Assembly: GCF_000021925.1 (NCBI RefSeq)
Contig: NC_011830.1
Span: forward strand, 3,755,001-3,819,000
Reading direction: 5' to 3'
Length of the DNA: 64,000 nucleotides
DNA from: Desulfitobacterium hafniense DCB-2
GTDB lineage: Bacteria; Bacillota; Desulfitobacteriia; Desulfitobacteriales; Desulfitobacteriaceae
This document shows, piece by piece, positions 8,374-17,166 of the stretch. The translations under genes were made by a program, and so were the position numbers. The notes below the pieces were generated by a model. That model saw nothing but the letters and a program-made list of their open reading frames with translations. It was not told the origin of the DNA and made no database searches. Position 1 is the stretch's first letter, and every line of letters starts with the position of its first letter.

Positions 8374-9261
8374 TCAAACTGCCAAAGCCTGATACAAAGC
8401 CTTCCTCATGGATTCTACAGGCGCCTTATCTTCCAGCCAGAATTCCCAGGCATTGACCCCTTGATAAAGAAGCATATCGATTCCGTTGACAGTCTTGCAG
8501 CCCATGGCTTTAGCCGAATGTAAGAAAGGTGTCTCCCAAGGATTAAAGATGATGTCCACTACCAGAGTGCCTGGCCGTATTCCTGCAAGAGAAAAAGGGT
8601 ATTCTTCCTTTTTTAAGCCTATGCTGGTTGTTTGGATCACGCAATCCGCCTGAACCAGCCAGGCTCCCCTTCCCCATTCCTCCTGGTGCGCTTGTCCGCC
8701 CCACTCTAGTACTTTTCCCACCAACTCCGCCCCCCGCTCAGGAGTGCGGTTCATGATGCAAAGCTGGGCTTGAAAAGGCGCCAGGGCCATAGCAATCCCC
8801 TTGGCGGCACCTCCGGCTCCTAAGATAACGATTTGTTGTCGCTCATCTAACTCCATATGTTCCTGCAGGGAACGAACGAAGCCGGAACCATCGGTGTTAT
8901 GGCCGATCAGCCGACCCTTGTCCACTTTTACGGTGTTCACAGCGCCTGCTCTGACCGCCTCCTCTGTCAGTTCATCCAGAAAAGGAAGAATGGTTTCCTT
9001 ATGGGGAACGGTTACATTCCAGCCGCTGAAGCCCAGAGCCTTAAGACCCAATACGGCCTCTCCCAAATCCTCAGGGCTCACCTGGAATTTTTGATAATCT
9101 GCAGCTAAGTTTAAAGCCTTATATCCGGCATTATGCATCACCGGAGATAAGGAATGAGCAATCGGATCGCCAATCACTGCAAAATGCTTTACCAAGTCTA
9201 CACCCCCAAAGCTTTTGGATAGCACAACGGAATGGTTTTCCCATTCCGTTATCGTCATCAT
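8374..9261 (-). CDS. aroE: Shikimate dehydrogenase (NADP+)
   Basis: 295 residues including about 22 residues before the core. It reduces 3-dehydroshikimate to shikimate. The substrate site is seen in GDPIAHSLSPVMHNAG, NVTVPHKE (catalytic lysine) and HNTDGSGF (catalytic aspartate); the NADP-binding loop is LGAGGAAKG followed by MNRTPER. The C-terminal NGIDMLLYQG is typical. The start at 9261 has an AGGA site; a TTG at 9195 preceded by GGGGGTG would give LVKHFAVIGDP, closer to the usual start, so the true start is uncertain. Confidence 0.95.
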   Translation of the reverse strand: MMTITEWENHSVVLSKSFGGVDLVKHFAVIGDPIAHSLSPVMHNAGYKALNLAADYQKFQVSPEDLGEAVLGLKALGFSGWNVTVPHKETILPFLDELTEEAVRAGAVNTVKVDKGRLIGHNTDGSGFVRSLQEHMELDERQQIVILGAGGAAKGIAMALAPFQAQLCIMNRTPERGAELVGKVLEWGGQAHQEEWGRGAWLVQADCVIQTTSIGLKKEEYPFSLAGIRPGTLVVDIIFNPWETPFLHSAKAMGCKTVNGIDMLLYQGVNAWEFWLEDKAPVESMRKALYQALAV

Positions 9262-9273
9262 ACAGTTCCTCGT

Positions 9274-9804
9274 TTAGCGTACCTTTGTACCATGGGGCTC
9301 CGACGTTTCATAACGCTTCATCAACCAGACCAATACTCGCTCCATTCTACGCAGGAGCCGTGTACCGATAAATTCCCGATCATTGATGGGGAGAACTAAA
9401 ATCGTATACATTTCCATACGATTCCCGCCGAGGATATCCGTAAACAGTTGATCCCCAATGACAGCGGTATCGGAAATCCCGGTACCCAAAACATTCATTC
9501 CTGCCTGAAAAGCCCTACGACGTGGTTTCGTTGCCCGAAAAACAAAAGGTATTCCTAAACGCTCCGCCACAACGGCCACCCGTTGCTTGCGCTTATTATT
9601 GGATACGACACATGCCTGAATCCCTGCCACTTTAAGTTTCTCAAACCATTCCACAACCTTCGGTCCAACTTCCAAGTCATTCCAGGGCGTCATCGTGTTG
9701 TCAAGATCTATAATAAGCCCGCGAATACCATTTCTTTTCAAAACATCCATGGGTATACTATCCAATGAATCTGCCTGAAAAGTCGGCTTGAAGAGATCAA
9801 ACAT
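9274..9804 (-). CDS. YqeG family HAD-type phosphatase
   Basis: 176 residues from the ATG at 9804, which has GGGGAGG at good spacing; an upstream in-frame start is weaker. The HAD motif I is LIIDLDNTMTPW, motif II is VVSNN, and motif III/IV is GDQLFTDILGGNRM. This is the YqeG/GEP4-like family, whose eukaryotic members dephosphorylate phosphatidylglycerophosphate. The bacterial role is less settled, so lipid phosphatase activity is an inference. It lies just upstream of aroE on the same strand and is divergent from psd, another phospholipid gene. Confidence 0.85.
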   Translation of the reverse strand: MFDLFKPTFQADSLDSIPMDVLKRNGIRGLIIDLDNTMTPWNDLEVGPKVVEWFEKLKVAGIQACVVSNNKRKQRVAVVAERLGIPFVFRATKPRRRAFQAGMNVLGTGISDTAVIGDQLFTDILGGNRMEMYTILVLPINDREFIGTRLLRRMERVLVWLMKRYETSEPHGTKVR

Positions 9805-9841
9805 AGTGTCCTCCCCACATGGCATTTTTTACTTATTATAT

Positions 9842-9860
9842 CCCAGAGTTCTACTCTGGG
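9842..9860. repeat. Inverted repeat between yqeG-like gene and psd
   Basis: CCCAGAG and CTCTGGG are separated by five bases in the divergent intergenic region. It could be an operator shared by the two genes. No partner protein is evident. Confidence 0.4.
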
Positions 9861-9948
9861 CAAGTTAAATGGAAGAGGGCTTTAGAAATAACCTCTGGTG
9901 AAATGTGAAAAAATATCATAAAATGTCCTGTATAGGAGTTGAACACAT

Positions 9949-10845
9949 TTGATTAAATATTATGATCGCAAAACCCAAACCTATCAGATCGAAAAAGTGG
10001 CTGGGGAGAAAATGATTCGCTGGACTTATTCTTCTCCTGTGGGGATGAGACTATTGGAAACGGTGGTCAAAAAAAGGATGTGCTCCAGCTTTTACGGCTG
10101 GTATCTTGATCGGCGCATCAGCCGGCGCAAGATCCACCCTTTTGTTTGCAAATTTGATCTGGACTTATCCATTGCCGAGAAAAACCTCAAAGATTTTTCT
10201 TCATTTAATGATTTCTTTTACCGTAAGCTAAAACCATCAGCCCGTTCTATCGACCCCTGTCAAGACTCCCTCATCTCTTTGGGGGATGGTAAGTTGCTGG
10301 CCTACGAAGACATTAACTTGGACTGCTTGGTCCAGGTTAAAGGCCTTACTTACAGTCTTAAAGAACTGATTAAAGACCCGGAGACGGCTTCAAAATACAA
10401 GAGAGGCACCTGCTTGATTCTACGGCTATGCCCCACGGATTATCACCGTTTTCATTTTATCGACAGCGGTATCTGTGAACCCTCTCACCGTATTAAAGGC
10501 TCTTACTACTCCGTTAATCCGGTGGCTCTGCAGAAGGTAGCCAAGCTTTTCTGCGAGAACAAAAGGGAATGGAGCATTTTCCATTCAGACCATTTTGGAG
10601 ATATTCTCACCATCGAAGTAGGCGCTACTTTTGTGGGCTCCATCATTCAGAGCTACACTCCCCACCAACCGGTGGCCCGGGGAGATGAAAAAGGCTATTT
10701 CAAATTCGGCGGTTCCACGGTTCTGCTCTTTTTCGAAGAAAATAAGATTAAGATCGATCCCGATATTGTTGAACAGACAAAATTAGGCTATGAGACTTAT
10801 ATTCTTTTCGGAGAAAAAATCGGTGTCCGCCATAAGGGCCGATAA
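9949..10845 (+). CDS. psd: Phosphatidylserine decarboxylase
   Basis: 298 residues, one of the few plus-strand genes. It makes phosphatidylethanolamine and is self-processed to give a pyruvoyl group. The processing motif FGGSTVLLF lies near residues 250-258, the cleavage normally falling before the serine. Other family elements are CPTDYHRFHF and the GATFVGSI stretch. Length fits the longer Psd subgroup found in clostridia. The start is a TTG at 9949 with AGGAG at 9934-9938. It is convergent with azlD and divergent from the YqeG-type phosphatase. Confidence 0.93.
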   Translation: MIKYYDRKTQTYQIEKVAGEKMIRWTYSSPVGMRLLETVVKKRMCSSFYGWYLDRRISRRKIHPFVCKFDLDLSIAEKNLKDFSSFNDFFYRKLKPSARSIDPCQDSLISLGDGKLLAYEDINLDCLVQVKGLTYSLKELIKDPETASKYKRGTCLILRLCPTDYHRFHFIDSGICEPSHRIKGSYYSVNPVALQKVAKLFCENKREWSIFHSDHFGDILTIEVGATFVGSIIQSYTPHQPVARGDEKGYFKFGGSTVLLFFEENKIKIDPDIVEQTKLGYETYILFGEKIGVRHKGR

Positions 10846-10882
10846 TTTACTCATACCGTGGCGTTATCAGCAGCGGATGGCC

Positions 10883-11218
10883 TCAGGCAAACACGAATTG
10901 CACCAGGGCCATATAGAGCACCGTTCCTCCGCCGATGCTGAGCAGCACATTGTTTTTCCACAGATGAATAAAGATGATAAACCCGATGGCAATCCCTTCC
11001 GGCAGCCCATAAGGAGCAGCCAGGAGGGATACATTTTTTAGACAATAGATAATCAACATAGCAATAGCAGCGAAGGGAATCACCTGACCAAGGTAAAGGA
11101 TAAAAGCCGGCGTCTCCTTATGTGAAGGGAATAAAAGAAAGGGCAGCCCTCTGGTGAGAATTGTTCCCAGAGCGATCACTGCGATGATAACAAGGGACTG
11201 TTGGCTGGTAAGTATCAT
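10883..11218 (-). CDS. azlD: Branched-chain amino acid exporter subunit AzlD
   Basis: 111 residues with about four hydrophobic segments. TRGLPFLLFP near the first quarter and the QVIPFAAIAMLIIYCL stretch are typical of AzlD. It pairs with AzlC to export branched-chain amino acids or analogues. Its ATG overlaps the azlC stop by four bases (ATGA). The order Lrp-like regulator, azlC, azlD matches the azlBCD operon of Bacillus subtilis. Confidence 0.9.
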   Translation of the reverse strand: MILTSQQSLVIIAVIALGTILTRGLPFLLFPSHKETPAFILYLGQVIPFAAIAMLIIYCLKNVSLLAAPYGLPEGIAIGFIIFIHLWKNNVLLSIGGGTVLYMALVQFVFA

Positions 11219-12024
11219 ACTTGCTCCTCCTTGATAGCCATGGGAGTCGTTTTAGCCCCATCAGGCATGGACACCCCTTCCGACTTACAGAGGTTCTCCA
11301 GCGGCTTTCTGAACAGGGAAAGGATCCCAATGATGGCAGCCATGGCGGGAATAATAAAATGTTCCGGTCCAAACACCCATAAGCAAAGCACTGAAGCGCC
11401 GAGGCCGATTAGAGCCGGAGCATGCTGCTTCTGGGACTTCCATTGTTCCAGAAAGATCACCACAAACAGAGCTGTCATCACAAAGTCTATCCCTTTCGTA
11501 TTAAAAGACACCATGGACCCTAATATGCCGCCCAGGGCACAAGCAGCAATCCAGTAACTATGATTGAGGATCGTCACAAAAAACATGAACCAGCCACGGT
11601 TCACTCCCTGGGGAGGATTCGTGGCACAAAGAATGGAGAAGGTCTCATCCGTAAGCCCAAAGACTAAATAAGGCTTTTTCCTTCCCGCTTCGCTGTACTT
11701 GCCTAAAAGAGAGAGACCGTAAAACAAATGCCTGGCATTCACCATCAAGGTCATAATAAAAGCATTTAAGGGATTAAAAGCCATGGTCAGCAGATTAATC
11801 GCCACATATTGCATAGAGCCGGCATAAATAAAAACACTCATCAGGATGGCCCAGCCAAAATGATAGCCCTTACTGTTCAAAAGAATCCCAAAGGCCATAC
11901 CAAGAAATAAGTAGCCGGTCATTACCGGCAATGTATAGGGAAACGCCGCTTTCAAGGCTTTGATCTTATCCTGCATACTGGGTTGCTCTCCTCCTCTGCT
12001 CTTTCCATTCAATTCCATAGGCAA
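11215..12024 (-). CDS. azlC: Branched-chain amino acid permease AzlC
   Basis: 269 residues with several membrane helices. AzlC features include AFPYTLPVMTGYLFLGMAFG, FIYAGSMQYVAINLL, MVNARHLFYGLSLL and FGLTDETFSIL. A TTG at 12024 gives the full length; an ATG at 11976 preceded by AGGAGGAG is a plausible alternative start. The hydrophilic C-terminal tail after the last helix is about 30 residues. It is co-transcribed with azlD and follows a Lrp/AsnC-type regulator by 25 bases. Confidence 0.92.
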   Translation of the reverse strand: MPMELNGKSRGGEQPSMQDKIKALKAAFPYTLPVMTGYLFLGMAFGILLNSKGYHFGWAILMSVFIYAGSMQYVAINLLTMAFNPLNAFIMTLMVNARHLFYGLSLLGKYSEAGRKKPYLVFGLTDETFSILCATNPPQGVNRGWFMFFVTILNHSYWIAACALGGILGSMVSFNTKGIDFVMTALFVVIFLEQWKSQKQHAPALIGLGASVLCLWVFGPEHFIIPAMAAIIGILSLFRKPLENLCKSEGVSMPDGAKTTPMAIKEEQV

Positions 12025-12049
12025 CTCATACCTACTTAAAAGATCGCCC

Positions 12050-12523
12050 CTAATCTTGATCTATAGGTATGGTTAACGTGCATTTATCCCTGTTCATGAC
12101 AATACTGGTTTCTACTTTATCCACCCCCGGAATAGCCATAATGGTGTCGATGATAAAATCCCGAAAAGTAGCAATGTCCTTCGCCACTACTTTTAAAAGA
12201 AAATCCCGGCTGCCCGTCACTGTATAGCATTCGAGAACATTAGGGATTTCATTAATCGTCGCCAAAAAATGGTTGGCAATCTCTCTATTGAGAGGAGAAA
12301 GATTCACCATCGTGAAAGCAATTAACTCAACGCCCAGCTTTTTCTCATCGACAAAGGCAGTATATTGCTTAATGACCCCTTGTTCTTTTAAGTTTTTTGT
12401 CCGTGTTAAACAGGCCGAGGGCGATAAGCCAATCTTCTTCGATAGTTCCAAATTTGAGATAGAGGAATCTTCCTGCAAAGCATGGATAATGGCTTTATCC
12501 TGAGTGTCAAGATTAATTTCCAA
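12050..12523 (-). CDS. Lrp/AsnC family transcriptional regulator (AzlB-like)
   Basis: 157 residues. An N-terminal helix-turn-helix (about 8-60: IIHALQEDSSISNLELSK, then GLSPSACLTRTKNL) is followed by a RAM domain with YTVTGSRDFLLKVV. The start is a TTG at 12523 with AAAGGAG. It heads the azlCD operon, as AzlB does in Bacillus, where it represses the exporter genes. Two 16-base direct repeats lie about 100 bases upstream and may be its binding sites. Confidence 0.88.
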   Translation of the reverse strand: MEINLDTQDKAIIHALQEDSSISNLELSKKIGLSPSACLTRTKNLKEQGVIKQYTAFVDEKKLGVELIAFTMVNLSPLNREIANHFLATINEIPNVLECYTVTGSRDFLLKVVAKDIATFRDFIIDTIMAIPGVDKVETSIVMNRDKCTLTIPIDQD

Positions 12524-12625
12524 TTTAATTCTCCTTTTATAAAAATAACAAAATAAAATTCTAAATTACTATTTATATACTATATATTATTCTTTTCATT
12601 CTGACAAGCATTATCTGACAGCAGC

Positions 12626-12662
12626 GCTATAAATTATGACAATAATGCTATAAATCATGACA
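12626..12662. promoter_or_regulatory. Pair of 16-base direct repeats upstream of the Lrp-like gene
   Basis: GCTATAAATTATGACA at 12626-12641 and GCTATAAATCATGACA at 12647-12662 differ by one base and repeat with a 21-base period, two helical turns. They lie between the Lrp-like gene and the terminator of the butyrate genes. Direct repeats on one DNA face suit a multimeric regulator such as Lrp; this role is inferred. Confidence 0.5.
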
Positions 12663-12675
12663 GCTATCATTAAAG

Positions 12676-12704
12676 AAAGCTGCCCTAAATCATCGGGCAG
12701 CTTT
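12676..12704 (-). terminator. Terminator of the thl-buk-ptb run
   Basis: AAAGCTGCCC and GGGCAGCTTT form a ten-pair stem with a short loop, and on the minus strand it is followed by CTTT. It lies about 60 bases beyond the ptb stop. Confidence 0.8.
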
Positions 12705-12764
12705 ATGCTTTACAGGCTATATACTGATCATCCAGCCTCTTTTTTCATCCGAGCCTTTTCTAAA

Positions 12765-13676
12765 TTACTCATTGCTTCCCGCCTTAAAGGCGGCAACACG
12801 AGCAGCACACAAGATAGAAAGGAATTTAGACTCCGGAGTATCCGCACGACTGGGCAGAATGATCGGTGCTTTGGCTCCAAAAACCAATCCGGCTGAACGA
12901 AAAGAAGCTAAACAGGTGGCTGCTTTATAGATGGCATTGCCCGTCTCAATATTTGGCACCAAAAGGATATCCGCCTGCCCGGCTACCTCACTTCCCCGGA
13001 TGCCTTTATGCTCGGCCCTTTCCGCATTGACGGCGTTATCAAGGGCAAAAGGCCCATCCACCAGGCAATCTTTAATCTGGCCCCGGCGATTCATCTGAGT
13101 GAGTATAGCAGCATCTAAGGTTGAAGGCATATCGGGATTAACCACCTCAAGAGCAGAGAGGGCCGCAACTTTGGGCTGCTCTACACCTAAGGCCCGGGCC
13201 ACTGTCACTGCATTTCTGATGATATCCGCTTTTTGCTTGATATCCGGGGCGATGTTCATTCCTGCATCGGTAATCAACAGCAGCCGATTTAAACTCGGAA
13301 CTTCAATAATGGCAATATGGCTGAGGGTTGAGCCCGCCCTTAAGCCCTTCTCTTTATCCAGCACAGCTTTGAGGATCTCCGCCGTTTGCAGCATGCCCTT
13401 CATGAGCAGATCGGCTTGACCTTCACGAACCAGATTGCTGGCATATAGGGCAGCTTTCCTGACATTGGGTTCATGAACAAGGGGGCTGTCTGCAAGATCG
13501 ATGCCCATTTCCTCAGCATAGCGGCGTATTTTTCCTTCATCTCCTACCAATATAGGCAAGGCCGCTCCCAGCTCCTTAGCCTTAAAAACTGCTTCTAAAA
13601 CAGGTTTATCGTGGGCCGCGGCTACGGCAATCCTTTGGGGTGGCTTCAATACTTCAGATAAAATTCTAGCGAACAT
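12765..13676 (-). CDS. ptb: Phosphate butyryltransferase / phosphotransacylase
   Basis: 303 residues, the usual size for Ptb. It exchanges CoA and phosphate on butyryl (or other acyl) groups. Visible are the PTA_PTB features KGMLQTAEILKAVLD, LLLITDAGMNIAPD and a Rossmann-like C-terminal half with ADILLVPNIETGN. It sits directly downstream of butyrate kinase (three-base gap), so the pair converts butyryl-CoA to butyrate with ATP formation, or runs the reverse. Acyl-chain preference cannot be read from the sequence; a branched-chain substrate is possible. Confidence 0.92.
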   Translation of the reverse strand: MFARILSEVLKPPQRIAVAAAHDKPVLEAVFKAKELGAALPILVGDEGKIRRYAEEMGIDLADSPLVHEPNVRKAALYASNLVREGQADLLMKGMLQTAEILKAVLDKEKGLRAGSTLSHIAIIEVPSLNRLLLITDAGMNIAPDIKQKADIIRNAVTVARALGVEQPKVAALSALEVVNPDMPSTLDAAILTQMNRRGQIKDCLVDGPFALDNAVNAERAEHKGIRGSEVAGQADILLVPNIETGNAIYKAATCLASFRSAGLVFGAKAPIILPSRADTPESKFLSILCAARVAAFKAGSNE

Positions 13677-13679
13677 TCT

Positions 13680-14768
13680 CTATCTCCTTACTCCATAATG
13701 CTTAACCTGTTCCCGCCCGGTCAGTACAGCAAAAGCTCCCTCAGCCATAGCCTGCAATTCATCCTCACCCGGGTATACCGTAACCGGAGCCATTTTCCTT
13801 ACCCGCTGGTCAATCAATTGGACAAACCGCCGGCTATAAGCCAATCCTCCCGTTAGTACAATTCCCTCCACTTCTCCCTCGAGAGCGGCAGCCATCGCCC
13901 CGATTTGCTTAGACACTTGATAGGCCATGGCCTCCACCACCAATTGGGCATAGTCGTCCCCTTGGTCGATTCTTTTCTCCGCTTCCCGCAAATCATTGGT
14001 TCCCAGAAGCATTTGCATCCCGCCCTTGGACATGATCTGAGTAAAGATAGTTTCCTTGGTGTAGAGTCCGGAAAAGCACAGCTCGACAACAGCCGATACG
14101 GGTAATCCACCTGCCCGTTCCGGCCCAAAAGGGCCATCCCCGGCCGAAGCGTCATTGACATCGATGGTTCGTCCATTCCGATGGGCACTGACTGAAATGC
14201 CTCCGCCCAGATGAACCACGATCAAGCGGCTCTCTTCATATCTCTTTTGGTTTTCTCTGCAAAACCGTTTAGCCACATATTTGGAATTAAGGGCATGAAA
14301 AATGCTGCGCCGCGCAATAGCTTTGATTCCCGTAAGCCTGGCCTGAGGAATCATTTCATCGATGGTCACCGGGTCCACCACATAAGCGGGAATGGATAGT
14401 TGCCGGCCTATTTCATAAGCAATGACCCCACCTAAAGAAGAAGCATGGCGCATAGACTCCTCACTTGTTAAATCATGAACCAGATGTTCGTCAAGCAAAT
14501 ACGTCCCGGATTCTAAAGGTTTGACCATACCGCAGCGGCCGACCACAGCCTGCAGGGAAGTCATGGGAATGCCGGATTCCTGCACAGAGTTCAGGACAAA
14601 TGCCCTGCGCAACTCCTTCTGCTCCATAATACTGGCATAGCCCTCCAATTCAGCACGGTGATAGCGAACGGTTTTATCAAATACACAGGTTAAATTCTCA
14701 TAAATCCCGATCTTTGTAGAAGTAGAGCCTGGATTGATGACTAAAATCCGAACTGCAGGTTCCGCCAA
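13680..14768 (-). CDS. buk: Butyrate kinase
   Basis: 362 residues, ASKHA-fold acid kinase. ILVINPGSTSTKIGIYE is the N-terminal ATP-site signature, VVHLGGGISVSAHRNGR and DASAGDGPFGPERAG are the central motifs, and IVLTGGLAYS is the C-terminal phosphate motif. It makes ATP from butyryl phosphate. The start is a TTG at 14768 with GAGGAGG upstream. It is followed immediately by ptb and preceded by a thiolase (37 bases), giving a small fermentative module. Confidence 0.94.
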   Translation of the reverse strand: MAEPAVRILVINPGSTSTKIGIYENLTCVFDKTVRYHRAELEGYASIMEQKELRRAFVLNSVQESGIPMTSLQAVVGRCGMVKPLESGTYLLDEHLVHDLTSEESMRHASSLGGVIAYEIGRQLSIPAYVVDPVTIDEMIPQARLTGIKAIARRSIFHALNSKYVAKRFCRENQKRYEESRLIVVHLGGGISVSAHRNGRTIDVNDASAGDGPFGPERAGGLPVSAVVELCFSGLYTKETIFTQIMSKGGMQMLLGTNDLREAEKRIDQGDDYAQLVVEAMAYQVSKQIGAMAAALEGEVEGIVLTGGLAYSRRFVQLIDQRVRKMAPVTVYPGEDELQAMAEGAFAVLTGREQVKHYGVRR

Positions 14769-14805
14769 TCCTATTCCTCCTCAATTTTGCCGATACAGTG
14801 ATGAT

Positions 14806-15987
14806 TTAACTAAATGCCTCCACCACGACTGCCATAGCCGGTCCTCCTCCGGCACAAAGAGAGGCACAGCCATACTGATTGCGGCGGCGCTTCATTTCCT
14901 GGATCAAGGTCAAAATAAGGCGGGCACCGGTCATCCCTACAGGATGGCCCAGGGAGATTCCCGAGCCATTGACATTGACCTTATCCAGATCCAGCTTCAG
15001 TTCCCGGTTACAGGCCAGGAATTGAGCAGCGAAGGCTTCATTGATTTCCCAGAGGTCAATATCTTTGGTATCCATCCGGGCAAAGTTCAGAGCACGCCTA
15101 ACAGCCGGTACCACACCAAACCCCATGATTTTTGGATCCACGGAAGCAGACGCCGTGGCCACAATTCGGGCTAAGGGCTTAAACCCCAGCTCCTGAGCTT
15201 TTTCCCCGGACATCAGCAGCAAAGCCACCGCTCCATCATTGAGACTGGAGGCATTCCCCGCCGTCACCGTCCCCTCTTTTTGGAAAGCCGGCCTCAGCTT
15301 GGCAAAGCTCTCCAGCGTGACATCTTCACGAGGATGCTCATCCTCAGCAATAAGGCGGGTTTCTTTCTTGGTTACGATCTCCACCGGAACAATCTCTTCT
15401 TTAAGTTTTCCCTCTTTCAGAGCCCGACAGGCCCGCCGGTGGCTTTCCAAAGCATGCTCATCCTGCTCTTCCCGGGAAATGCCGTACATCTCCGCCAGAT
15501 TCTCGGCCGTAATCCCCATATGATAGTTATAGAAGGCATCAATCAGAGCATCATACAGTAAACCATCGTGAAGGGTATCAGACCCCATCCGATAGCCTCC
15601 GCGAGCCTTGAGCAGGAGATAGGGCACATTGGTCATGCTTTCTATTCCCACAGCAGCTCCAATCTGGATCTTCCCCAGCATAATTTCCTGGCTTACCATC
15701 TCTGTAGCCCGCATGGATGAAGGACATTGCTGATTGATAGTGGCCGCCACTGTTTCTACAGGACAACCGACTCCCATAGCCACTTGACGAGCGGGGTTCC
15801 CTTTACATCCCGCCTGATAGACATGGCCGGCTATCACCTCTTCGATCTGAGCCGGCTCAAGGTTGGATTTCTGAAGCGCCCCCTTCAGAGCAATCATTCC
15901 CAAATCCACGGCCTTAAAATCTTTAAGTGCTCCATTGAAATCCCCAATAGGTGTTCTGGCACCGCTCACAATAACTACATCCTGCAT
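14806..15987 (-). CDS. Thiolase / acetyl-CoA C-acetyltransferase family protein
   Basis: 393 residues, normal thiolase length. It would condense two acetyl-CoA or cleave 3-ketoacyl-CoA. The N-terminal SGARTPIGDFNGAL, the nucleophile region NQQCPSSMRA (cysteine near 88), WEINEAFAAQ, NGSGISLGHPVGMTGAR and the C-terminal CAGGGPAMA are visible. The residues after the nucleophilic cysteine (CPSS) and the CAGGGPA loop differ from the usual CGSG and CIGGGQG, so substrate range may differ. It is upstream of buk-ptb. The ATG follows AGGGGAGGGG. Confidence 0.9.
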   Translation of the reverse strand: MQDVVIVSGARTPIGDFNGALKDFKAVDLGMIALKGALQKSNLEPAQIEEVIAGHVYQAGCKGNPARQVAMGVGCPVETVAATINQQCPSSMRATEMVSQEIMLGKIQIGAAVGIESMTNVPYLLLKARGGYRMGSDTLHDGLLYDALIDAFYNYHMGITAENLAEMYGISREEQDEHALESHRRACRALKEGKLKEEIVPVEIVTKKETRLIAEDEHPREDVTLESFAKLRPAFQKEGTVTAGNASSLNDGAVALLLMSGEKAQELGFKPLARIVATASASVDPKIMGFGVVPAVRRALNFARMDTKDIDLWEINEAFAAQFLACNRELKLDLDKVNVNGSGISLGHPVGMTGARLILTLIQEMKRRRNQYGCASLCAGGGPAMAVVVEAFS

Positions 15988-16114
15988 CGATAGACCCCTC
16001 CCCTTTTCATCCTCGGTACTGTTATGGCTCTCCTCAGTTGAGTAGATATTAACTTCGAGGAATATTCTTAATATTCTACCATTTGTGTATTTCTCCTCTA
16101 AACAACCAATTTTT

Positions 16115-16148
16115 TATATAAAAAAGCCCTCAGAAAATTCTTTGGGCT
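16115..16148 (-). terminator. Terminator of sigK
   Basis: On the minus strand AGCCC and GGGCT close a 14-base loop and are followed by TTTTTTATAT. It lies about 65 bases past the sigK stop and ahead of the thiolase gene. Confidence 0.7.
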
Positions 16149-16211
16149 CATTTGTCTTTATATTAAATTCTTAAATTTTTATTCAGTCATTACTCATATG
16201 CATTACATTAC

Positions 16212-16961
16212 TTACTTCTTCGGATCATGGTCTTCCATTTGCTCCATCAACTTCTGAATGGCTTTCTTCTCAATGCGGGAGACATAGGATCTGGAGATGC
16301 CCAAAGCCTTAGCTATTTCGCGCTGAGTTCTTCTGGGGCTGTTCATCAAACCATAACGCAGCTGCAGAACAAGCCGCTCCCGGCGGGTTAGATTTTTGAC
16401 TTTATCCAGAAGGACCCGCTGCTCAAATTCATTTTCTATCCGGTCCGATATAGCCTCACCTTCTGAAGCCAGAACATCCATCAGGGATATTTCGTTCCCT
16501 TCCTTATCCACTCCAATCGGATCGTAGATAGAGACTTCACCGCGGGATTTCTTGAGAGATCTGAGATGCATGAGAATCTCATTTTCAATACAGCGGGCCG
16601 CATAAGTCGCCAGCTTCGTCCCTTTCCCAGGATCAAAGGTATCAATTCCTTTGATCAGGCCAATCGTACCAATGGAAATCAGGTCGTCACTGTCTTCTCC
16701 CGTACCGTCAAACTTCTTGACCAAATGGGCCACCAACCGCAGGTTATGCTCCACCAGCTTATTGCGGGCATATTCCGCTTTGGTAAGATCTTTGGGAGTG
16801 GCTTCCGGGCTTTTGCTGGCTCTAAGAACTTTAAGATAGTGAGCTTCATCCTGTTCGTTAAGAGGGTGTGGGAAAGCATTATTATTGATATAGGAGACAA
16901 GAAGGGTTACTCCCTTCAAGACCGTTAAGGCAATACTGGCAACAAGGATTTCGGTCAACAT
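16212..16961 (-). CDS. sigK: RNA polymerase sporulation sigma factor SigK
   Basis: 249 residues. A short hydrophobic N-terminus (TEILVASIALTVLKGVTLLV) and NNNAFPHPLNEQDE resemble the sigma-K pro-sequence and start. Region 2 has HNLRLVAHLVKKFDGTGED and the TYAARCIENEILMHLR stretch; region 4 has LTRRERLVLQLRYGL and the HTH IAKALGISRSYVSRIE. It would direct late mother-cell transcription during sporulation. The gene is uninterrupted, so no skin element splits it here. Sigma-E is a close relative, but the N-terminus favours sigma-K. Confidence 0.88.
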   Translation of the reverse strand: MLTEILVASIALTVLKGVTLLVSYINNNAFPHPLNEQDEAHYLKVLRASKSPEATPKDLTKAEYARNKLVEHNLRLVAHLVKKFDGTGEDSDDLISIGTIGLIKGIDTFDPGKGTKLATYAARCIENEILMHLRSLKKSRGEVSIYDPIGVDKEGNEISLMDVLASEGEAISDRIENEFEQRVLLDKVKNLTRRERLVLQLRYGLMNSPRRTQREIAKALGISRSYVSRIEKKAIQKLMEQMEDHDPKK

Positions 16962-17112
16962 GATTTAAGCCACTCCTTTCACGCTTACGTTTTAATACCT
17001 ATGCGAAAGGAGGGCAATTTCTGCTTGGCCCTTTTACCTTTTTAATTTTTGCGGGGATGCCGGTTGATTGTTTTTTAAGTAAATGCAGCTTCTACTTTAT
17101 TTTGCGCTACAA

Positions 17113-17139
17113 AAAAAAATGACCCTTCAGGCCATTTTT
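17113..17139 (-). terminator. Terminator after pilO
   Basis: AAAAATGGCC and a GGGTCATTTTT partner form a stem with a short loop on the minus strand, followed by a run of T. It closes the long pilus operon downstream of pilO. Confidence 0.7.
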
Positions 17140-17166
17140 CAATGCAAATCATCAACTGTTTAAAAG

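Noticed and set aside
16212..16961. skin-type interruption of sigK
   Set aside because: The gene is one continuous open frame with regions 2 to 4 in order.
16962..17110. Sigma-E-type promoter before sigK
   Set aside because: Some CATA-like hexamers occur, but no pair with correct spacing and -35 could be defended.
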